DNA of 9,774 nt, taken from contig CAJMOP010000075.1 in the NCBI GenBank assembly GCA_905215115.1, forward strand, positions 1-9,774. Direction: 5' to 3'. The position numbers were made by a program, and so were the translations under genes. Of this stretch, positions 1 to 5,752 are shown piece by piece (the first letter of the stretch is position 1; each line of letters starts with the position of its first letter). The notes beneath the pieces were generated by a model. The model had not been told where the DNA came from and searched no databases. It saw nothing but the letters and a program-made list of their open reading frames with translations. Origin of the DNA: an uncultured bacterium (GTDB lineage: Bacteria; Actinomycetota; Coriobacteriia; Coriobacteriales; Coriobacteriaceae).

Positions 1-1
1 A

Positions 2-310
2 GCAGCGCGCCTACCCCAGGTTGAGCCCTCGGCGCCAACGCACGTCATCGGACGCAACACGCGCGAGGCCATGCGCTCGGGTGTGGTTTTGGGCGAGGTA
101 GCCCGCATCGACGGAATGCTCGACATGGTGCTTGCCGAGATGCGCGCGACCAAGGCCGCGGGGGAGGGCGATGTGCCCATCGTCATTACCGGCGACGATG
201 CCGAGGCACTTGCGGCGCTGGTCGGCCATAGCCTGACGGTAGACGACGCGCTGACGTTGCGGGGTCTCGCCGAGCTCTACCGCATCAACCAAAAGCCCCG
301 CCGCGCGTAG
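2..310 (+). CDS. coaX: Type III pantothenate kinase, C-terminal part (5' end outside window)
   Basis: The open frame enters at the window edge (first full codon at base 2) and ends with TAG at 308-310, giving about 102 C-terminal residues. CoaX phosphorylates pantothenate, the first step of coenzyme A synthesis, in the cytoplasm. The visible part matches the second half of the type III fold: residues reading VIGRNTREAMRSGVVLGEVA fit the family's conserved IGxNTxEAxxSGxxxGxxxxIDG stretch, and the end (LTLRGLAELYRIN) fits the usual LTLxGLxxIYxxN tail. Where most members have an ATGG turn near the nucleotide site, this one reads ITGDD, which is odd. The N-terminal phosphate-binding motif (DxGNT) lies outside the window, so catalytic competence cannot be judged. 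An 82-nt gap with a weak hairpin and a promoter follows. Identification is from motif memory only. Confidence 0.85.
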   Translation, partial: AARLPQVEPSAPTHVIGRNTREAMRSGVVLGEVARIDGMLDMVLAEMRATKAAGEGDVPIVITGDDAEALAALVGHSLTVDDALTLRGLAELYRINQKPRRA

Positions 311-321
311 GGCGAGGGGCT

Positions 322-345
322 GGTGGGATAAGCGCCCCCACCTTT
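322..345 (+). terminator. Weak terminator-like hairpin after coaX
   Basis: GGTGGG (322-327) can pair with CCCACC (337-342), followed by only three T (343-345). The stem is 6 bp and the T-tract is short, so this is at best a weak intrinsic terminator. Its position between the coaX stop and the next promoter fits that role. Confidence 0.3.
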
Positions 346-349
346 CACC

Positions 350-358
350 TGCTACAAT
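350..358 (+). promoter_or_regulatory. Extended -10 promoter for the dCMP deaminase gene
   Basis: TGC-TACAAT at 350-358 is an extended -10 element (TGn followed by a near-consensus hexamer). No good -35 is visible 16-18 nt upstream, which is common for extended -10 promoters. Transcription would begin near 365, about 28 nt before the ATG at 393. The ATG at 357 overlaps the -10 and so could not be on this transcript. Confidence 0.6.
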
Positions 359-392
359 GGGCCAAACTATTGCGATTGCGGAGGTGTCTGCC

Positions 393-917
393 ATGTCGGA
401 CGATCTTCATCAAACCGCGTCGGGCAAGCGCCGCGACGTTATTAGCTGGGACGAGTTCTTTATGAGCGTGGCCATCGCCGCGCAGCGCCGCAGCAAGGAC
501 CCCAACACGCAGGTGGGAGCGTGCATCGCCAGCACCAACCACCGCATCCTTTCGGTGGGTTACAACGGCACGCCCTCGGCGCTCAACGACGACTTTTTCC
601 CGTGGGGTACGAGCGATGACCCGCTGCAGGACAAGCACAACTACGTGGTCCATGCCGAGGCCAACGCCGTGCTCAACTACCGTGGCTCGCTCAAGGACCT
701 CGAGGGTTCCACGGTTTACGTCACGCTGTTCCCGTGCCACGACTGCGCCAAGATCCTGGCGCAGGTGGGCGTGGGCGAGGTCGTCTACCTGGACAATAAA
801 TATGCCGACACCGATGACGGCCGTATCAGCCGCCGCATTCTCGACTCCTGCGGCATCAGCTACCGCCAGGTCATCGTCGATGTCCAGATTGGTACCGGGG
901 GACAGGCTCGGCAGTAG
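393..917 (+). CDS. comEB: Deoxycytidylate (dCMP) deaminase, ComEB family
   Basis: A 174-residue zinc enzyme predicted to convert dCMP to dUMP plus ammonia in the cytoplasm, supplying dUMP for thymidylate synthesis. The cytidine/deoxycytidylate deaminase signature is intact: HAE at 87-89 (zinc ligand His87 and proton-shuttling Glu89) and PCHDC at 114-118 (zinc ligands Cys115 and Cys118). GYNGTP at 56-61 is the substrate-loop motif typical of dCMP deaminases as opposed to CMP/cytidine deaminases. Length fits the family (about 150-190). I chose ATG 393 because GGAGGT lies at 380-385, 7 nt upstream; the in-frame ATG at 357 falls inside the promoter -10. The gene stands alone, with a private promoter and 170 nt to the next gene. 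The symbol follows the B. subtilis name; a role in DNA uptake is not implied. Confidence 0.9.
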   Translation: MSDDLHQTASGKRRDVISWDEFFMSVAIAAQRRSKDPNTQVGACIASTNHRILSVGYNGTPSALNDDFFPWGTSDDPLQDKHNYVVHAEANAVLNYRGSLKDLEGSTVYVTLFPCHDCAKILAQVGVGEVVYLDNKYADTDDGRISRRILDSCGISYRQVIVDVQIGTGGQARQ

Positions 918-1033
918 CGCGTGCCGACGCCAGCTGGCGGCAAAACAGCCAAAAGAGCCCCGTCCCAAATTGACTGCTCGTGAAAGTCATGTCCGCACGC
1001 ATGGCTGGCGCCTAAGCGGGTACATGGCTGTAG

Positions 1034-1065
1034 TAACATAGCCCCTGTCCGCGGGCGTGCCCGCG
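1034..1065 (+). promoter_or_regulatory. Leader of the Nfu gene: possible -10 and tight GC hairpin
   Basis: TAACAT (1034-1039), preceded by TG, could serve as a -10; no convincing -35 is seen. Just downstream CGCGGG (1050-1055) can pair with CCCGCG (1060-1065) around a 4-nt loop, followed by TTATT. The hairpin ends 10 nt before the Shine-Dalgarno (AAAGGAG, 1076-1082). It could be a leader structure or the terminator of the gene upstream. The rest of 918-1033 shows no gene-like signal. Confidence 0.3.
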
Positions 1066-1087
1066 TTATTGTGAGAAAGGAGCCCCT

Positions 1088-1366
1088 GTGGCTGTTAACG
1101 AAGAGCTGCTTAAGAAGGTTCTTGAAGAGATTCGCCCCAACCTGCAGGCCGATGGCGGCGATATGGAGTATGTGGGCGTCGACGACGAGGGTGTTGTCAA
1201 GCTGGAGCTGCAGGGCGCCTGCGCCGGCTGCCCCATGAGCTCGCTAACCCTTTCCATGGGTATCGAGCGCATCCTGAAGGAGCATGTGCCCGGCGTTACC
1301 CGCGTTGAGCAGGTCAATGCTTCCGGCGAGGCCGAGGACCTGTACGACGAGTACGCGCCGTTCTAA
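1088..1366 (+). CDS. Stand-alone NifU C-terminal (Nfu) domain protein, Fe-S cluster scaffold/carrier
   Basis: A 92-residue protein that is essentially one Nfu domain. It should bind a 4Fe-4S cluster, typically at a dimer interface, and pass it to apo-proteins in the cytoplasm. The key motif is CAGC (Cys45 and Cys48), followed by PMSSLTL, exactly as in Nfu proteins; RPNLQADGGD (16-25) is the conserved first helix/strand junction. There is no N-terminal IscU-like domain, as is usual for small Gram-positive NifU-like proteins. The start is GTG at 1088 with AAAGGAG 5 nt upstream (1076-1082). The C-terminus is acidic (EAEDLYDEYAPF). No suf or isc genes are visible nearby, so its client proteins are unknown. 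Confidence 0.92.
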   Translation: MAVNEELLKKVLEEIRPNLQADGGDMEYVGVDDEGVVKLELQGACAGCPMSSLTLSMGIERILKEHVPGVTRVEQVNASGEAEDLYDEYAPF

Positions 1367-1415
1367 GACGCGAAAGCTGCGGACGGTACGCTCCGCATAG
1401 ACGTTATGTCCAAAT

Positions 1416-1450
1416 ATGCGGCTGCGAGCGTAAGGCCCGCGGCCGCATTT
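1416..1450 (+). terminator. Hairpin between the Nfu gene and lgt (terminator-like or lgt leader)
   Basis: ATGCGGC (1416-1422) pairs perfectly with GCCGCAT (1442-1448). The stem can continue inward through a T-G wobble and three more pairs (1423-1426 with 1438-1441), for about 11 bp with an 11-nt loop. Only three T follow (1448-1450), so termination would be weak. A smaller hairpin, TGCGGA (1378-1383) with TCCGCA (1392-1397), precedes it. The lgt ribosome binding site begins within about 10 nt, so an effect on lgt translation is also possible. Confidence 0.4.
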
Positions 1451-1474
1451 GTATGTAGGGAGCAGGGGATCGAT

Positions 1475-2296
1475 ATGCTCAACGACCTCTACCATATGCT
1501 TGATCCCGTCGCGATCTCGGCGGGCCCCATCACGATTTACTGGTATGGTCTGGCCTATGTGGTCGGCGCCCTGCTCACGGCGGTCGTCATGTACCGCACG
1601 CAGCGTCGCTGGGGCTTTAACATCACGATTGACGACCTGACGAGTGTCGTGGTCGGTGTGGTCTTTGGCCTCATTATCGGTGCGCGCCTGTTCTACGTCG
1701 TCTTTTACGGTGATGGCTACTACTGGGCGCATCCGCTCGAGATCTTTGCCACCAACGAAGGCGGCATGAGTTTCCATGGCGGCCTGGTGGGCGGCATTAT
1801 CGGCGGCATCATCGTGTGCCGTATGTATAAGCTCGACGCATGGACTCTGGCAGACCTTGCCGTCATCGGCGCGCCGCTGGCCTTGTGTCTGGGCCGTTGT
1901 GCCAACTTTGTCAACGGTGAGCTGTGGGGCAAGCCGACCGATCTGCCCTGGGGTGTGGTCTTTGGCGGGACTGCGGGCGATATGCCGCGTCACCCCTCCC
2001 AACTCTACGAGGCATTTCTTGAGGGCATTGTGCTCTTCTGCATCCTGCAGGTGCTCAGCCGCAAAAAGCCGCTGCTGCCCCAGGGCACGTTTATGGGCGT
2101 GTTTGTGATGGGTTACGGCATCGTCCGCTTCCTCGTCGAGTTCGTGCGCGTGCCCGATGCCCAGCTGGGTTATCTGCTTGGTGGCGTCATCACCATGGGT
2201 CAGCTGCTGAGCCTGCCGCTCGTAATCGCGGGCCTGGCGCTCATCATCTTTGCTCGTCGCCGCAACCAGCCCCAGCGCGTCTACCTGGACGCCTAA
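1475..2296 (+). CDS. lgt: Prolipoprotein diacylglyceryl transferase
   Basis: Lgt transfers diacylglycerol from phosphatidylglycerol to the lipobox cysteine of prolipoproteins in the cytoplasmic membrane, the first step of lipoprotein maturation. The 273-residue product is polytopic, with about seven hydrophobic segments. It carries the family landmarks: HGGL at 101-104 (catalytic His region), GRCANFVNGELWGK at 140-153 (the Lgt signature with Arg141 and Asn144), RHPSQLYEA at 172-180 and RFLVEFVR at 218-225. These match His103, Arg143 and Arg239 of the E. coli enzyme. I chose ATG 1475 over the in-frame ATG 1406 because a purine-rich AGGGAGCAGGGG lies just ahead of it, the family N-terminus starts at about this point, and the longer form would begin with a charged stretch encoded by a hairpin. 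The TAA stop lies inside the stem of a repeat element. Confidence 0.95.
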   Translation: MLNDLYHMLDPVAISAGPITIYWYGLAYVVGALLTAVVMYRTQRRWGFNITIDDLTSVVVGVVFGLIIGARLFYVVFYGDGYYWAHPLEIFATNEGGMSFHGGLVGGIIGGIIVCRMYKLDAWTLADLAVIGAPLALCLGRCANFVNGELWGKPTDLPWGVVFGGTAGDMPRHPSQLYEAFLEGIVLFCILQVLSRKKPLLPQGTFMGVFVMGYGIVRFLVEFVRVPDAQLGYLLGGVITMGQLLSLPLVIAGLALIIFARRRNQPQRVYLDA

Positions 2297-2331
2297 CCAC
2301 CACAAAGGGGACAGGCACCTTTGTGGTGGTT
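2295..2331. repeat. REP-like hairpin element overlapping the lgt stop codon
   Basis: A perfect inverted repeat: AACCACCACAAAGG (2295-2308) pairs with its reverse complement at 2318-2331 (14 bp), with a 9-nt loop. The loop and its edges contain GGGGACAGGCACC, the core of a family of short palindromic repeats that I recall as associated with tyrosine (Y1/IS200-like) REP transposases. The last two bases of the lgt TAA stop (2295-2296) are the first two bases of the stem. No T-tract follows, so it is not a typical intrinsic terminator. It may still protect the 3' end or stop ribosome-free transcripts. Confidence 0.75.
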
Positions 2332-2360
2332 CGCTGGGCAACGATGACAGAACCGTAACG

Positions 2361-2411
2361 TTTCCCCAGATAAAACCTGCTAAAATAAACCTGTCCCTTT
2401 TTGGCAGGTTT
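2361..2411 (-). repeat. REP-like element upstream of the DUF6020-like gene
   Basis: AAACCTGC (2373-2380) pairs with GCAGGTTT (2404-2411), extended inward by a wobble and four A-T pairs. A competing 7-bp hairpin is possible between a second AAACCTG (2387-2393) and 2405-2411. Read on the minus strand it carries AAAAAGGGACAGGTTT and matches the element at 7233-7276 at 40 of 44 positions. It lies 30 nt after the hairpin at 2295-2331, and its 3' arm ends 5 nt before the AAAGG Shine-Dalgarno of the next gene. The bases CTTTTTGG occur directly repeated at 2397-2404 and 2421-2428. Confidence 0.75.
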
Positions 2412-2431
2412 CTAGAAAGGCTTTTTGGACT

Positions 2432-4615
2432 GTGAAGGATTCCGACCTCTCCACAACGGCTGCGCGCGACGCCGCCCGCATCGTCTGGTTTAAGCGCTAC
2501 CCCGCCAAGCAGACGCTCATCGCATTTTTGCTCGCGCTGTTGGCGACCACGGCGTTTTCCATCGATCCCGCCCCGGTGTCGAGCAACGCAGTCTTGGCGA
2601 TTGACCCCAAAGCCTCGGGCATGCTGTACGTGTGCTACGAGGTACTCCTCTCGTTTGCCGGCCATACCGACGCGGTCATGCTGCTTGCGCTTGCCTGCCT
2701 GCTCACCTTGCCGTTTCGCTACGTGTTCTTTGGCCGTGGCGACACCTGGCGTCCATCGATCATTCTGCCGTCGCTGTTCTTCGCCATCTGCATGGTGTTC
2801 GGTCGCAGCTACGATCTCACCGACTCGGCCGAGATTGTCCTTGGCGACAAAGCTCGCATCATCTGCGCCTGGATTGGCGGCGCGGGCTGGATGCTCCTGG
2901 CGATCGTTGCCTTCTACCTTGCCTTTGAGTGTCTAGATTGGCTGAGCTCTCGGCGCATTCCGTTTTCGGAGGCGCACTTTGGCCGCGTATGGCGTGTGGC
3001 TCACGCCGTGCTCTCGGTCCATCCCTTTGCCGGGCCCTTCCTGGTGCTTATGGTCGCCTGGGCGCCCACGCTCATCGCTTCGCTGCCCGGCCTTTTTATG
3101 GGGGACACCGGCGCGCAGATTCGCCAGTGGTTCAACTATCCCAACGGCACGAGCGATTACCTGCGCCTACTCAACCCCAACGTGCTGCTCAACGGACATC
3201 ACCCCGTGGTGCACACGGCCATTATCGGCTCGTGCGTTCAGCTGGGGCTTTCGCTGTTCAACAGCGCTAACGCGGGCCTCATCATCTATACCTGCGCTCA
3301 ATTTGTCATCACGGCTGCCTGCATGGCCTATTCCATTTCGTCGCTGCGCAAACTGGGCGTGAGCCTGCCGGTCCGCGGTGCGATCTTGCTGTTCTTTGCG
3401 TTTATGCCCATGTTCTCCAACTACGCGGCCCTGCTCACCAAAGACGTGCTCTTTGCCGACGCGTTCTTGGTGCTGCTGGTACAGACCGTCAAGCTCGTGG
3501 CATGTGGCTTGCCCCGTCGTGATGCCAATGTCGAGCGAGCGGGCGAGAAAGCCCCCGTGCTCTTTGCGCGCCACGACTGGCTGCTGCTCGCTCTGGGCGC
3601 CATGGGTTCCACGTTCCTGCGCAACGGCGGCCTGGTGTTTCCCCTGGCGGCATGCGTAATCGCGGCGGCGTTTTGCGTATGGGACGTGCATGTGGCTCGT
3701 CGTGCAGCCAAGCAGGCTGGCGCTGCGCCTTCGGGCGCCATCTCGCGTTTCCGCTGGGTGGGAGTTCTTGCGGTGCTTGCACTCTGTCTTGCCTCTAATA
3801 TGTACTTCACCAAGGTGTTTATGCCGGCGCACGACATTACGCCCGGCTCCAAGCGCGAAATCCTCTCGATTCCGTTTCAGCAGACCGCTCGTTTCGTCCA
3901 AAAGCACGACGGCCTCAACTCGGGCGTCAACCCCACGGTTAAGGAGGACGGCACCATCGTGGAGGCTCCTTGCGACGGCTTGGTGACCGACGAAGAGCGT
4001 GCCGTGATCGACCGTGTGCTCAAGTACGAGAATCTGGGCCGCCGCTACAACCCCGACAAGTCGGATGCCGTCAAAAATTGCTTTAACGAATACGCCTCGC
4101 AGGAGGACATCGATGCCTATTTTGAGGTATGGGCTCAGATGTTTAAGAAGGATCCCGAGTGCTATATTTCGGCGCTTATCAATAACTACTATGGTTATTT
4201 TTATCCGAGCGCGCGCGATGCCTGGGTCTACAGCACGGCGCGCAGTGCCGAGATTATGGCGCGCCCCGATAATCTCAAGTACTTCGACTTCCATCCGGTC
4301 GATAGCAAGGTTGTGCGCTGGTGCGACCACCTGATCAACCTGTATCGCGTGGCAGTACAACGCATCCCGTTTATCTCGCTCACCATGAGCTCGGCCACCT
4401 ATGTGTGGATCATGATCGCCGTGGTGGTCTACCTGCTGCGTCGTCATTCATGGCGTGCGCTGGCGATCTGGGTGCCGCTGTTGGGCGTGCTCGCCGTGTG
4501 CCTGATTGGTCCGTGCAACGGCTCGACCTACATGCGCTACCTGTATCCGGTCATCGCCTGCATGCCCTTCGCCATCGGCGCCACCGTCACCCGCAGCGAC
4601 TTCCTCTGGTCCTAA
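2432..4615 (+). CDS. Large polytopic membrane protein, DUF6020/GT-C-like
   Basis: A 727-residue integral membrane protein with roughly a dozen hydrophobic segments (for example 28-43, 81-96, 108-123, 150-166, 200-219, 283-303, 314-330, 383-412, 441-457, 654-670, 678-694 and 702-717). It also has one long soluble, probably extracytoplasmic stretch at about 460-640. Motifs include GDTGAQIRQW (224-233), HHPVVHT (256-262), TKD (336-338), FLRNGG (395-400) and MRYLYP (701-706). This spacing of an early acidic loop motif, an HHP motif and a late RYxxP resembles DUF6020 proteins and, more loosely, GT-C glycosyltransferases that use lipid-linked sugars. That catalytic role is inference, and neither substrate nor partner is shown. 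The start is GTG 2432; its Shine-Dalgarno AAAGG (2416-2420) is 11 nt away, longer than usual. No glycan or teichoic acid genes adjoin it, and hairpin repeats flank it on both sides. Confidence 0.8.
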   Translation: MKDSDLSTTAARDAARIVWFKRYPAKQTLIAFLLALLATTAFSIDPAPVSSNAVLAIDPKASGMLYVCYEVLLSFAGHTDAVMLLALACLLTLPFRYVFFGRGDTWRPSIILPSLFFAICMVFGRSYDLTDSAEIVLGDKARIICAWIGGAGWMLLAIVAFYLAFECLDWLSSRRIPFSEAHFGRVWRVAHAVLSVHPFAGPFLVLMVAWAPTLIASLPGLFMGDTGAQIRQWFNYPNGTSDYLRLLNPNVLLNGHHPVVHTAIIGSCVQLGLSLFNSANAGLIIYTCAQFVITAACMAYSISSLRKLGVSLPVRGAILLFFAFMPMFSNYAALLTKDVLFADAFLVLLVQTVKLVACGLPRRDANVERAGEKAPVLFARHDWLLLALGAMGSTFLRNGGLVFPLAACVIAAAFCVWDVHVARRAAKQAGAAPSGAISRFRWVGVLAVLALCLASNMYFTKVFMPAHDITPGSKREILSIPFQQTARFVQKHDGLNSGVNPTVKEDGTIVEAPCDGLVTDEERAVIDRVLKYENLGRRYNPDKSDAVKNCFNEYASQEDIDAYFEVWAQMFKKDPECYISALINNYYGYFYPSARDAWVYSTARSAEIMARPDNLKYFDFHPVDSKVVRWCDHLINLYRVAVQRIPFISLTMSSATYVWIMIAVVVYLLRRHSWRALAIWVPLLGVLAVCLIGPCNGSTYMRYLYPVIACMPFAIGATVTRSDFLWS

Positions 4616-4616
4616 C

Positions 4617-4649
4617 TTGGTGCATTGGGGTCAGGTTTCTTTGCACCAA
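4617..4649. repeat. Hairpin repeat just after the DUF6020-like gene
   Basis: TTGGTGCA (4617-4624) pairs perfectly with TGCACCAA (4642-4649). The 17-nt loop contains GGGGTCAGGTTT, and AGGGGACA follows at 4650-4657. The core resembles the GGGGACAGG elements elsewhere in the window, and the stem begins 2 nt after the TAA stop (4613-4615). It is a more diverged copy than the pair at 2361 and 7233. No T-tract follows. Confidence 0.6.
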
Positions 4650-4669
4650 AGGGGACATCATCACGACGC

Positions 4670-4735
4670 CTTCATTTTGGGGTTTATCTCGCAGGCTAGT
4701 AGGTATATCATAACGACGTTTGTTTATATTGCCCG
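4670..4735 (+). promoter_or_regulatory. AT-rich promoter region of yebC
   Basis: The stretch is markedly more A/T-rich than the surrounding DNA. Candidate -10 hexamers are TATATT (4725-4730), with a TG just upstream, and TATCAT (4706-4711). No clear TTGACA-like -35 is spaced correctly for either. A promoter here is expected, because the upstream gene ends 165 nt before yebC. Confidence 0.4.
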
Positions 4736-4779
4736 AGCATCTGCGCTGGGCTTTAGGTCGAAACCGATAGGAGACACGT

Positions 4780-5586
4780 ATGTCCGGACACTCTAAGTGG
4801 GCCACAACCAAGCATCGTAAGGGCGCGCAGGACGCCAAGCGTTCCGCCCTCTTCTCCAAGCTCAGCCGCAACATCACTGTTGCTGCCCGTCTCGGCGGTG
4901 ACCCGCTGCCCGAGAACAACGCCAGCCTCGCCGCTGCCGTTGCCAAGGCCAAGGCTCAGTCCATGCCTAAGGACAAGATCAAGTCCGCTATCGACAAGGC
5001 TTTTGGTTCGGGTGCTGACGCCGCCGTCTACGAGAACATCGTGTACGAGGGCTACGGTCCCGCCGGTGTCGCCGTCTACGTCGACTGCCTGACCGACAAC
5101 CGCAACCGTACCGCCGCTGATGTCCGTTCCGCCTTCTCCCACGCTGGTGGCAACCTGGGCACCTCCGGCTCCGTCGCCTTCCAGTTTGAGCGCAAGGGCC
5201 AGATCGTCGTCGCCAAGGAGATCCTGGATGAGAACGCCAAGAAGGAGACCATGATCGCCAACGGTGCTGCCGGTGACGAGGATGAGTTCATGATGGCTAT
5301 CGCCGAGGCCGGTGGCGAGGACTACGAGGATGCCGGCGAGGAGTGGATCGTCTGGACTGCTGCCAACGAGGTCATGGCTGTCTCCAAGGCGCTCGAGGAG
5401 CAGGGTGTCCAGGTCAAGGGCTCCGAGACCACCATGGTCCCGACCACCCCGACCGAGGTTTCCGGCGCCGACGCCAAGAAGGTCCAGCGCCTCATCGACC
5501 GTCTTGAGGAGCTCGACGACGTCCAGGACGTCTACAGCACCATGGACATGACCGACGAGGTCATCGCTGCCCTCGAGGAGGAGTAG
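4780..5586 (+). CDS. yebC: YebC/PmpR/TACO1-family regulator
   Basis: A 268-residue cytoplasmic protein. Family members were first annotated as transcriptional regulators; more recent work links several, including mitochondrial TACO1, to ribosomes and relief of stalling at proline runs. Diagnostic motifs are present: SGHSKWATTKHRKGAQDAKR near the N-terminus, YEGYGP (89-94), LTDNRNRT (104-111) and the GGNLGTSGSVAF block (123-134). The acidic C-terminus, with LEELDDVQDVY (242-252), is also typical. It is about 20 residues longer than the E. coli protein (246), mainly through extra sequence around residues 146-165 between domains 2 and 3. ATG 4780 is preceded by AGGAG (4769-4773) at 6 nt. Codon choice is strongly biased (AAG, GAG, AAC, GAC, CGT/CGC nearly throughout), more so than its neighbours, suggesting high expression. 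A 6-bp hairpin (5592-5609) and a strong terminator follow. Confidence 0.95.
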   Translation: MSGHSKWATTKHRKGAQDAKRSALFSKLSRNITVAARLGGDPLPENNASLAAAVAKAKAQSMPKDKIKSAIDKAFGSGADAAVYENIVYEGYGPAGVAVYVDCLTDNRNRTAADVRSAFSHAGGNLGTSGSVAFQFERKGQIVVAKEILDENAKKETMIANGAAGDEDEFMMAIAEAGGEDYEDAGEEWIVWTAANEVMAVSKALEEQGVQVKGSETTMVPTTPTEVSGADAKKVQRLIDRLEELDDVQDVYSTMDMTDEVIAALEEE

Positions 5587-5655
5587 CGCCAGCACGGATT
5601 GAGCCGTGCATATCTGGGCATAATGAAGCGAGCATGCAAGCCTCGTGGAATAGAT

Positions 5656-5697
5656 GAGCCGGATCCGCGTGCGTAGAGCACCGGACCCGGCTCTTTT
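5656..5697 (+). terminator. Intrinsic terminator of yebC
   Basis: GAGCCGGATCCG (5656-5667) pairs with CGGACCCGGCTC (5682-5693) as a 12-bp stem with one A-C mismatch and a 14-nt loop, followed directly by TTTT (5694-5697). It lies 70 nt after the yebC stop and fits a Rho-independent terminator. Confidence 0.85.
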
Positions 5698-5702
5698 ATA
5701 AT
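5697..5702 (+). promoter_or_regulatory. -10 hexamer of the AmaP-DUF2273-Asp23 operon
   Basis: A perfect TATAAT lies at 5697-5702, 50 nt before the GTG start at 5753, and shares its first T with the terminator T-tract. The -35 position (about 5674-5679) would fall in the terminator loop and reads TAGAGC, a poor match to TTGACA. The promoter may therefore be weak, activator-dependent or read by an alternative sigma factor; this is inference. Confidence 0.45.
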
Positions 5703-5752
5703 GATGCGAACCGTTCTGCATTTCGAGAGCCGAGATTTGAAGGGAGCGCCGC

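Noticed and set aside
616..1041. Plus-strand frame overlapping the dCMP deaminase and the gap after it
   Set aside because: It is an Arg/Ser/Thr-rich out-of-frame shadow with no ribosome binding site; it continues into the gap only by chance.
2295..2411. CRISPR array or classical insertion sequence
   Set aside because: There are only two dissimilar hairpins with no regular spacers, no transposase gene and no cas genes in the window.
2250..2435. Small frame spanning the lgt end and the two repeats
   Set aside because: Its similarity to an antisense frame near 7270 comes from the repeat sequence itself, not from a shared peptide; no ribosome binding site is present.
1244..2665. Minus-strand open frame of 473 codons opposite lgt and its repeats
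   Set aside because: It is a shadow of lgt codon bias that runs through the hairpin repeats and into two neighbouring genes, with no recognisable domain.
3167..4447. Minus-strand open frame of 426 codons inside the DUF6020-like gene
   Set aside because: It is His/Arg/Asp-rich antisense translation with no domain or membrane pattern; the + strand frame explains the region.
5656..5697. tRNA or structured RNA gene
   Set aside because: There is a single long stem with a 14-nt loop and T-tract; no cloverleaf, anticodon arm or CCA end is seen. A terminator explains it.
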